Source: Candidatus Kuenenia stuttgartensis (lineage in GTDB: Bacteria > Planctomycetota > UBA1135 > UBA2386). Taken from it: DNA of 5,744 bases. The notes below the pieces were generated by a model that was not told the DNA's origin, made no database searches, and saw only the letters and a list, made by a program, of their open reading frames with translations. Both the position numbers and the translations under genes were made by a program. The stretch is from the NCBI GenBank assembly GCA_945861365.1, contig CAMAUH010000299.1, positions 1-5,744 on the forward strand, in the 5' to 3' direction. Of the stretch, positions 1 through 5,744 are shown one piece after another (the first letter of the stretch is position 1; each line of letters starts with the position of its first letter).

Positions 1-1
1 A

Positions 2-2602
2 GAGACCACCGGCACCGGCCCGTACGTGATCGGTGCGTTGAACGGCGACGTCGACAACCACCACGAACTGATCGCGCGGCACCAGCTGCACATCGCCGAG
101 CCGATCACCACCGACGCGAAGGTGATCCCGACGCTGGTGTCGCGGCAGATGCGCGATGGCCTGCCGCTGGCCGAAGCGTTCCGCCGCACGGTCGCCGCGT
201 TCGAAGGTTCGGTCGCGATCGGCGCCGCCACCACGCGCGATCCACACCACCTGGCGCTGGCGCTGCGCGGCAGCGGCCAGGCGTTGTACGTCGGCCTGAC
301 CGAGGACACGTTCGTCGTCGCCAGCGAGCCGTACGGCGTCATCGAGGAGTGCGAGCGCTACCTGCGCATGGACGGCGAGACGCCCGGCAATCCGCAGAAC
401 CCGGCCGCGTCGCGCGGCCAGGTCGTGATGCTAGCGCGCAGCAGCGCCGGCGAACTGACCGGCATCACGCGCATCGCCTACGACGGCACCGCGCTGCCGC
501 TCGCCGACAAGAACCTCGCGCGCGCCGCGGTGACGACGCGCGACATCGACCGCGGCGAGTTCCGCCACTTCCTGCTGAAGGAGATCGGCGAGGCGCCGGT
601 GTCGCTGCAGAAGACGCTGCGCGGCCGACTCGTGCGCCACCACGGCAAGCTGCGCGTGGCGTTGCCGCCCGCGTCGCTGCCGCAAGCCGCCGTCGAAGCG
701 CTGCAGCAGGGCCGCACGAAGCGCATCCTGGTGATCGGCCAGGGCACCGCCGCCGTCGCCGGCCAGGCGATCGCCGGCGCTTTGAACGACGCCTTGGTGC
801 GCACGTCGCTGTCGATCACCGCACTGCCGGCCACCGAGCTCAGCGGCTTCTCGATGCGCGACGACATGCGCGACACGCTGATCATCGCGGTGTCGCAGTC
901 GGGCACCACCACCGACACCAACCGCACCGTCGACCTCGTTCGCCAGCGCGGCGCCACCGTGCTCGCGATCGTCAACCGCCGCGGCAGCGACCTGACCGAC
1001 AAGGCCGACGGCGTGCTCTACACGAGCGACGGCCGCGACGTCGAGATGAGCGTCGCCAGCACCAAGGCGTTCTATGCGCAGTGCGCCGCCGGCCAGCTGC
1101 TGGCGCTGGCGCTCGCGCGCGCCGCCAACGTCGCCGACGACCAGAAAGAACACGAACTGCTGCAGGCGCTGCTCGACCTGCCGACCGCGATGCGCGCCGT
1201 GCTGCAGCAGGACGACGCGATCGCCGAGATCGCGCGCCGCCTGGCGCCGCAGCGCCGCTACTGGGCGCTGGTCGGCAACGGCAAGAACCGCACAGCCGCC
1301 GCCGAGATCCGCATCAAGCTCAGCGAGCTCTGCTACAAGTCGATCGCCTGCGACGCGACCGAGGACAAGAAGCACATCGACCTGTCCGCCGAGCCGATGA
1401 TCCTGGTCTGTGCCGCGGGCCTGACCGGCTCGACCGCCGACGACGTCGCCAAGGAAGTGGCGATCTACAAGGCGCACAAGGCCTGCCCGATCGTGATCGC
1501 GACGGCCGGCGAAGCGCGCTTCTCGAGCGCGGCGGCGACGATCCACGTTCCGGCCGTGCACCCGGCTCTCGCCTACATCCTGTCGACGATGGCGGGCCAC
1601 CTGTTCGGCTACCGCACGGCGCTGGCGATCGACCAGCTGGCGCTGCCGCTGCGTCGCATGCGCGGCGCGATCGAGGAAGTGGTCGCCGAAGGCGCTGCCG
1701 GCAAGGACGTGCTCGGCGAACTGCGGCCGCACCTGCAGCAGCCGTGGCTCGAGTTCCGCAAGGACCTGCTGCTCGGCCGCTACGACGGCACGCTGGAAGC
1801 GCGCACCGCGGCGCGCCTCGTGTCGCTGTGCAACTACGCGCTCGGCTTCGTGCCGCTCGACGTGTTCGCGATCGAGTTCGGCGAACCGGGCGCGCCCGGC
1901 GTCGTCGTCGACCGCCTGACCGAAGAACTGACGCACGGCATCGACCAGCTGACGCGGCCGGTCGACGCGATCAAACACCAGGCGAAGACGGTCACGGTCG
2001 GCATCTCGCGCAACGACGAGGCGGTGCTGACGGTGCCGCTGGTGAAGGCGCTGCTGGAAGCGGGCGCCCACCGCGACCACATCGGCTACCGCGACCTGCG
2101 CGCGCTGGCCGGGCTCGATCCGGCGGTGGTGTCCGTGCTCGGCAGCACGCGCTATCGCATCGACGGCAACCTGGAGGCCGGCAACGCGCGCATCCACGTC
2201 ATCGACCAGCGCGGCATCGCCACGACGCTGCGTTCGCGCACGTCGGGCAACCCGGTGCTGCGCGGCACCAAGCACCTGGTCGCGATGGAACGGCAGTGCA
2301 TCGTCGCCAAGGGCCGCAGCGACGACCGCACGGTGCTGCTGGTGCCCGAGGTCGAGCAGAACAAGACGATCGGCATCACGCTGCTGCACGTGAAGTTCCA
2401 CGAGCACATGGACGCGGGGTCATTGCGTTCGGTGCTCGGTGGGTACCGCAATCGCTATGCGGCGTTGAGCGATGCGGTGACGGAGACGGAGCCGGCGTTC
2501 GACGAGGGATTGCTGGCGGCGATGCCGGTGGTGGATCTGCTGTGTGAACCGATCAATGCGCTGGCGGATCGCTGGCGCAACGGTTCGCTGCATCGCGGGT
2601 GA
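2..2602 (+). CDS. GlmS-family glutamine amidotransferase/SIS-domain protein with long C-terminal extension (5' end outside window)
   Basis: This is the 3' part of a gene related to glutamine-fructose-6-phosphate aminotransferase (GlmS), the cytoplasmic enzyme that makes glucosamine-6-phosphate for cell-wall and amino-sugar synthesis. The frame is open from base 2, so the GTG at 26 is internal and the true start is upstream. Residues here are counted from base 2 (866 visible). The end of the class II amidotransferase domain shows N14-G15 (oxyanion pair) and T37-D38; the catalytic Cys1 and the HTRWATHG region lie before the window. A GlmS-like linker (HFLLKEI, from residue 189) leads to SIS domain 1, about 240-380, with VSQSGTTTDT at 297-306 and SVASTKAF at 350-357. 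SIS domain 2, about 419-550, keeps K439, E442 and H458, which match E. coli K485, E488 and H504. Residue R551 sits where E. coli has Lys603. E. coli GlmS ends a few residues after that point, but this protein runs on for about 310 residues (556-866) in a domain I cannot name. Family membership is secure; normal GlmS activity is not. Confidence 0.5.
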   Translation, partial: ETTGTGPYVIGALNGDVDNHHELIARHQLHIAEPITTDAKVIPTLVSRQMRDGLPLAEAFRRTVAAFEGSVAIGAATTRDPHHLALALRGSGQALYVGLTEDTFVVASEPYGVIEECERYLRMDGETPGNPQNPAASRGQVVMLARSSAGELTGITRIAYDGTALPLADKNLARAAVTTRDIDRGEFRHFLLKEIGEAPVSLQKTLRGRLVRHHGKLRVALPPASLPQAAVEALQQGRTKRILVIGQGTAAVAGQAIAGALNDALVRTSLSITALPATELSGFSMRDDMRDTLIIAVSQSGTTTDTNRTVDLVRQRGATVLAIVNRRGSDLTDKADGVLYTSDGRDVEMSVASTKAFYAQCAAGQLLALALARAANVADDQKEHELLQALLDLPTAMRAVLQQDDAIAEIARRLAPQRRYWALVGNGKNRTAAAEIRIKLSELCYKSIACDATEDKKHIDLSAEPMILVCAAGLTGSTADDVAKEVAIYKAHKACPIVIATAGEARFSSAAATIHVPAVHPALAYILSTMAGHLFGYRTALAIDQLALPLRRMRGAIEEVVAEGAAGKDVLGELRPHLQQPWLEFRKDLLLGRYDGTLEARTAARLVSLCNYALGFVPLDVFAIEFGEPGAPGVVVDRLTEELTHGIDQLTRPVDAIKHQAKTVTVGISRNDEAVLTVPLVKALLEAGAHRDHIGYRDLRALAGLDPAVVSVLGSTRYRIDGNLEAGNARIHVIDQRGIATTLRSRTSGNPVLRGTKHLVAMERQCIVAKGRSDDRTVLLVPEVEQNKTIGITLLHVKFHEHMDAGSLRSVLGGYRNRYAALSDAVTETEPAFDEGLLAAMPVVDLLCEPINALADRWRNGSLHRG
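1667..2599 (+). other. Unnamed C-terminal domain of the GlmS-like protein
   Basis: These roughly 310 codons follow the point where canonical GlmS terminates. The translation looks like a folded, constrained domain rather than a linker: it has alternating helix-like and strand-like stretches, few low-complexity runs, and motif-like patches. Examples are RPVDAIKHQAKTVTVGISR (residues 652-670), VLRGTKH (752-758), GITLLHVKFHEH and GYRNRYAALSDAVTETEP near the end. The basic and His-rich patches could bind phosphate or nucleotide, but that is a guess. It may be an allosteric, oligomerisation or second catalytic module. No known family is assigned. Confidence 0.5.
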
Positions 2603-2615
2603 CTTCAGGGGGACC

Positions 2616-2655
2616 GGCGCGCGATCCCGAGCCGCGGCGTATGTTCCCGCGCGCC
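2616..2655. repeat. GC-rich inverted repeat in the gap between the two genes
   Basis: GGCGCGCG at 2616-2623 is the exact reverse complement of CGCGCGCC at 2648-2655, with a 24-base loop that itself holds the palindrome GCCGCGGC (2631-2638). No T-rich tract follows, so it does not look like an intrinsic terminator. In DNA this GC-rich an 8-base match can occur by chance. It may be a transcript hairpin in the 87-base gap. I see no convincing -35/-10 promoter in this gap. Confidence 0.5.
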
Positions 2656-2689
2656 CCGCGTGCCGCCCAGCACGCCGCCCTCTCCCACC

Positions 2690-2773
2690 ATGCCCCCACT
2701 CCGCCCGCGGCCGCTCGCCCGCCTGTTGCTCCACGTACTCACCGTCGGCGCAATCAGCACAGCACTCCCGGCG
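2690..2773 (+). other. Sec-type signal peptide of the SASA protein
   Basis: Residues 1-28 have an Arg-containing n-region (PPLRPRPLAR), a hydrophobic core (LLLHVLTVGAISTAL) and a plausible signal peptidase I site after LPA, just before Gln29. The core has no lipobox Cys, so a lipoprotein is unlikely. Starting at GTG 2660 would add a Pro/Ser/Thr-rich ten-residue lead that weakens this pattern. Confidence 0.5.
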
Positions 2774-5728
2774 CAGTCAGTGGCGCCGTCGCCAGCGACC
2801 GCACCGCAGGACACGCCGGCTCCCCGCAAGCCCGGCTTTGACTTCAAGGCCTGGAAACAACACGGCACCTGCTGGCTGCTGACGACGAAGGACGGCGCCG
2901 ACCTGCCGGCCGACGCGGTCGTCGAGAACTTCCCCGTGCTGCTGCGCCTCGACCGCGCGTTCTTCGACTTCAAGCAAGCGCAACCGCGCGGCGAGGACCT
3001 GCGCATCAGCGACGCCTCGGGTGCCACGCTCGCGCACGAGATCGAGCAGTGGGACGCGCAGGCCGGCACCGCCAGCGTGTGGGTGCGCGTGCCGAGCCTG
3101 CGCGGCGATGCGCGCCAGCCGCTGCACCTGCATTGGGGCAATGCCGCCGCGAAGAGCACGTCGGACGGCAGCAAGGTGTTCGCCACCGACAACGGCTTCG
3201 TCAGCGTGCTGCACCTCGATCCGTCGCTGCGCGACACCGTCGGCACCGTGCGCGCCACCGACCAAGGCACGCAACCCATCGCCGGCATGGTCGGCGAAGG
3301 CCGCCGCTTCGACGGCCGGAGCGGCATCCAGTGCGGGGAAGCCATCGAGACGTTCCCGAAGGGTGCCGGCACCAGCAGCACCGAAGCGTGGTTCCGCGCC
3401 GAGCACGCGAACACCACCGTGCTGGCGTGGGGCAAGGAGCAGCGGCCCGGCAAGGTGATGCTGAACCTGCTGAGCCCGCCGCGCATAGCGATCCAGTGCT
3501 ACTTCGCCGACGTCGAGGCGAAGAGCCCGCTCGCGCTGCACGAGTGGACGCACGTCGTGCACACGTACGCGAAGGAGGATTCGCGCGTCTACGTGAACGG
3601 CGTGCTGCAGGGCGCGTCGACGCCGCTGCTCGACATCCCCGGCGTCGTGCGCTTCGACCTCGGTGGCTGGCATGGTCACGGTTTCACCGGCGAACTCGAC
3701 GAGGTGCGCATCAGCAACGTCGTGCGTTCGCCGGCCTGGGTGCGGCTATGCCACGAGAACCAGAAGCCGCTGCAGACGCTGGTCGGCCCGCTCGTCGCCG
3801 CCGGCGACAAGTTCGTGGCTTCGGTGCCGGCACTCGAAGTGCGCGAAGGTGCCACCGCGACGGTGAAGGCGACCGCGGGCGGCGCGCAGAAGGTCTATTG
3901 GCGCCTGCTGCGCGATGGCCAGACCACGACGGTCGCCGTCGATCGCTTCGAGTTCACGCTGAGCGCCGGCCGCGTGACCGGCGACCAGACGCTGGCGCTG
4001 CAGTTCGTCGGCGTCTTCCCGCAGGAGACGCGCACGCTCGACATCCCGGTGACGATCCGCGAACAGGTGCCGGATCCGGTGTTCACGCTGTCGGCGCCGC
4101 CGCAGTGGGACGGCCGCAAGCCGCTGACGTTGGCGCCGGCAGTCGGCAACCTCGCCGGAATGAAGCTGAAGTCGGTCGAGGAGCTGCGCCAGGTCTGGCG
4201 CGTCGATGGCGTCGCTGCCGTGCGGCGCAGCGAGGCCGGCAAGCTCGTGCTCGAACGCGCGATGGCGAGCGGGCCGATGACGGTCACGCTGACCCTCGAC
4301 AACGGCGGCACGCCGGTCACGCGCAGTGCCACGATCCAGGTCACCGAACCCGCGCGCCACGCATGGGTGCCGCAGCCGTGGGCCGCGGACGAGCAGCCAG
4401 CCGACCACCAGTTCTATGCGCGCGACGACCGCGGGGTCGGCACGCTGGTGTGGCGCGGTGAGCTGCCCGGCAAGGCGGACCGCGTGTTCCTGCGCGTGCT
4501 CGCCGACGGCAAGCCGTTCGCGACCGACGACGCGAAGGTCGGCGCCGATCGCCGCTTCGACCTGAAGGCGGAGCTGAAGCCGGGGCTCGTGCACTACCGC
4601 GCCGAGCTGCTGACCAAGGCCGGCGGGCGCGAGACGGTCGTGCTCGCCGCCGACGACCTCGTCTGCGGCGACGCGTTGCTCGTCGATGGCCAGTCCAACG
4701 CCGAAGCGACCGACGTCGGCAAGGACGATCCGCCGCTGCAGAGCGAATGGGTGCGCTCGTTCGGCTGCATGGGCGGCGGCGGCGAAGCGCGGCGCAGCGT
4801 GTGGGGCCCCGCCGTCTGCCGCGCGCGCGAAGGCCGGCTGCAGGTCGGCTACTGGGCGCTGCTGCTCGGCACGCAGCTCGTCGAAGCGCACCGCATCCCG
4901 ATCTGCATCCTGAACGGCGCCGTCGGTGGCTCGCGCATCGACCAGCACCAGCGCAACGAAGCGGACCCCGAGGACCGCGACTCGATCTATGGCCGCCTGC
5001 TGTGGCGCGCGCGCGCAGCGCGGCTGACGCACGGCATCCGCGCGGTGTTCTGGCACCAGGGCGAGAACGACCAGGGCGCCGCGGGCCCGTCGGGTCGCTG
5101 GGGCCACGAGACGTACCACGACGACTTCGTCGCGATGGCCGGCGGCTGGCAGCGCGACTACCCGAACGCGCAGCACCGCTACGTCTTCCAGATCTGGCCG
5201 CACGCGTGCGCGATGGGCAGCGATGGCTCCGACGACCGGCTGCGCGACGTGCAGCGCACGCTGGGCCGTTCGTTCGCGAAGCTCAGCGTGATGTCGACGC
5301 TCGGCATCGAACCGCCAGGCGGCTGCCACTACCCGCTCGACGGCTACGCGCAGTTCGCGAAGCTGATCCGCCCGCTGGTCGAACGCGACCTGTACGGCGT
5401 GCAACCGGGGGCCGCGATCACGGCCCCCGACCTGCGCAGCGCCCGCTTCGCCAGCGCCGCGCGCGACGCGATCGAGCTCGAGTTCGATCAACCCGTCGTC
5501 TTCGCCGACGCACTCGCGGACCAGTTCCATCTCGAGGGCAACAGCAAGGTGGTCGGCGGCACCGTGACCGGCAACACGCTGCGCCTGCAACTGGACAACG
5601 CGACAGAAGCGCGCACGATCACCTACCTGCGGAGCCGCCGCTGGAAGCCGGGCAACGTGCTGCGCGGCGCGAACGGCATCGCGGCCCTGACCTTCTGCGA
5701 CGTCGCGATCGAGGAGAACGGCAAGTGA
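2690..5728 (+). CDS. Secreted DUF2341-LamG-Ig-SASA protein, putative sialate O-acetylesterase-like carbohydrate esterase
   Basis: Predicted exported SGNH-fold esterase that would remove acetyl (acyl) groups from sialic acids or other glycans. The ATG at 2690 is preferred over the in-frame GTG at 2660 because it gives a clean signal peptide; neither has a Shine-Dalgarno sequence. Numbered from that ATG (1012 residues): signal peptide 1-28; Pro/Ala linker 31-49; DUF2341 about 60-170 (FPVLLRLD, DLRISD, HEIEQWD, VWVRVP, HWGN); LamG/concanavalin-like fold about 175-360 (HLDPS, RRFDG, EWTHVVHTY, VYVNG, ELDEVRIS); two Ig-like domains about 375-458 and 461-554; a beta domain about 555-650; the SASA catalytic domain about 655-895; and a C-terminal beta domain to the end. 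SGNH blocks seen: GQSN with Ser669, GAVGGSRID with Gly746-747, WHQGEND with Asn793, and GGCHYP with His880. The residue three before the His is Gly877, where Asp is usual. Eleven cysteines follow the signal peptide, so disulfides are possible. The substrate is unknown; a xylan or other polysaccharide esterase is an alternative. Confidence 0.5.
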   Translation: MPPLRPRPLARLLLHVLTVGAISTALPAQSVAPSPATAPQDTPAPRKPGFDFKAWKQHGTCWLLTTKDGADLPADAVVENFPVLLRLDRAFFDFKQAQPRGEDLRISDASGATLAHEIEQWDAQAGTASVWVRVPSLRGDARQPLHLHWGNAAAKSTSDGSKVFATDNGFVSVLHLDPSLRDTVGTVRATDQGTQPIAGMVGEGRRFDGRSGIQCGEAIETFPKGAGTSSTEAWFRAEHANTTVLAWGKEQRPGKVMLNLLSPPRIAIQCYFADVEAKSPLALHEWTHVVHTYAKEDSRVYVNGVLQGASTPLLDIPGVVRFDLGGWHGHGFTGELDEVRISNVVRSPAWVRLCHENQKPLQTLVGPLVAAGDKFVASVPALEVREGATATVKATAGGAQKVYWRLLRDGQTTTVAVDRFEFTLSAGRVTGDQTLALQFVGVFPQETRTLDIPVTIREQVPDPVFTLSAPPQWDGRKPLTLAPAVGNLAGMKLKSVEELRQVWRVDGVAAVRRSEAGKLVLERAMASGPMTVTLTLDNGGTPVTRSATIQVTEPARHAWVPQPWAADEQPADHQFYARDDRGVGTLVWRGELPGKADRVFLRVLADGKPFATDDAKVGADRRFDLKAELKPGLVHYRAELLTKAGGRETVVLAADDLVCGDALLVDGQSNAEATDVGKDDPPLQSEWVRSFGCMGGGGEARRSVWGPAVCRAREGRLQVGYWALLLGTQLVEAHRIPICILNGAVGGSRIDQHQRNEADPEDRDSIYGRLLWRARAARLTHGIRAVFWHQGENDQGAAGPSGRWGHETYHDDFVAMAGGWQRDYPNAQHRYVFQIWPHACAMGSDGSDDRLRDVQRTLGRSFAKLSVMSTLGIEPPGGCHYPLDGYAQFAKLIRPLVERDLYGVQPGAAITAPDLRSARFASAARDAIELEFDQPVVFADALADQFHLEGNSKVVGGTVTGNTLRLQLDNATEARTITYLRSRRWKPGNVLRGANGIAALTFCDVAIEENGK
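5711..5716 (+). promoter_or_regulatory. Ribosome-binding site for the downstream overlapping gene
   Basis: GAGGAG lies inside the last codons of the esterase gene, 11 bases before the ATG at 5728. The spacing is slightly long but usable. It supports the ATG as a real start, in contrast to the SD-less start at 2690. Confidence 0.5.
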
Positions 5729-5744
5729 TGCAGCCTGGACCAAG
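5728..5744 (+). CDS. Start of a probable downstream gene (3' end outside window)
   Basis: The stop TGA (5726-5728) and an ATG (5728-5730) share one base in TGATG, a typical arrangement for translational coupling in an operon. A GAGGAG sequence precedes it. Only MQPGP and a partial codon are visible, so no function can be given. The call rests on the overlap and the ribosome-binding site, and the frame could close just beyond the window. Confidence 0.5.

Noticed and set aside
26..28. GTG at 26 as the start of the GlmS-like gene
   Set aside because: The frame is open to the window edge, and the family requires about 80-90 more N-terminal residues including the catalytic Cys; this GTG is an internal Val.
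431..2407. 658-codon open frame on the minus strand
   Set aside because: It lies antisense to the GlmS-like gene; its translation is Arg/Ala/Val/His-rich with no recognisable motif, as expected for a shadow frame in very GC-rich DNA.
349..2547. 732-codon open frame on the plus strand, offset from the GlmS-like frame
   Set aside because: The product is an Arg/Ala/Gly-rich low-complexity translation lacking any domain, while the overlapping frame matches GlmS throughout.
2616..2655. Inverted repeat as an intrinsic terminator
   Set aside because: The loop is 24 bases and no T tract follows, so termination is not supported.
2599..2841. Small plus-strand frame spanning the gap between the genes (GTG 2599 or ATG 2641), with AGGGGGA at 2607-2613 as a possible ribosome-binding site
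   Set aside because: Most of it overlaps the signal peptide and N-terminus of the esterase in another frame; the product is Pro/Ala/Arg-rich with no motif, and the purine run is too far from ATG 2641.
2605..3679. Minus-strand open frames of about 300 codons over the start of the esterase gene
   Set aside because: They overlap well-supported DUF2341 and LamG coding sequence and show no recognisable family.
3746..5743. 665-codon open frame on the minus strand
   Set aside because: It is antisense to the SASA esterase, with shadow-type composition and no motif.

Overview
This is a very GC-rich bacterial window (by eye roughly two thirds G+C or more). It holds two long genes on the plus strand and probably the first codons of a third. 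The protein architectures suggest a Planctomycetota-like or similar environmental lineage: a secreted DUF2341/LamG/Ig-like/sialate-O-acetylesterase protein, little Shine-Dalgarno signal at one start, and very high GC. This placement is inference; no rRNA or other phylogenetic marker is present.

Layout: (1) Bases 2-2602 hold the 3' part of a large gene of the glucosamine-6-phosphate synthase (GlmS) family. Its start lies upstream of the window. The visible part contains the end of the glutamine amidotransferase domain, two SIS sugar-phosphate isomerase domains, and about 310 further residues that canonical GlmS does not have. (2) Bases 2603-2689 are a short gap with one GC-rich inverted repeat and no clear promoter or intrinsic terminator. 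(3) Bases 2690-5728 encode a secreted multidomain protein of 1012 residues: signal peptide, DUF2341, LamG-like lectin fold, two Ig-like domains, a beta domain, a SASA-type SGNH esterase domain and a C-terminal beta domain. (4) An ATG at 5728 overlaps the stop of that gene, with a GAGGAG ribosome-binding site in front. It probably starts a translationally coupled third gene, of which only about five codons are visible.

How the genes may work together: the first is predicted to act in the cytoplasm on amino-sugar phosphates. The second is predicted to be exported and to remove acyl groups from a polysaccharide or sialoglycan. The shared orientation and short spacing allow co-transcription, but nothing in the sequence proves a joint pathway. 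The points most worth a second look are the long C-terminal extension of the GlmS-like protein, the apparent Arg in place of its Schiff-base lysine, and the apparent loss of the catalytic Asp in the esterase. I saw no mobile element, CRISPR array, tRNA or rRNA. [Note on form: the original answer gave no confidence values; the 0.5 on every feature is a placeholder required by the schema.]
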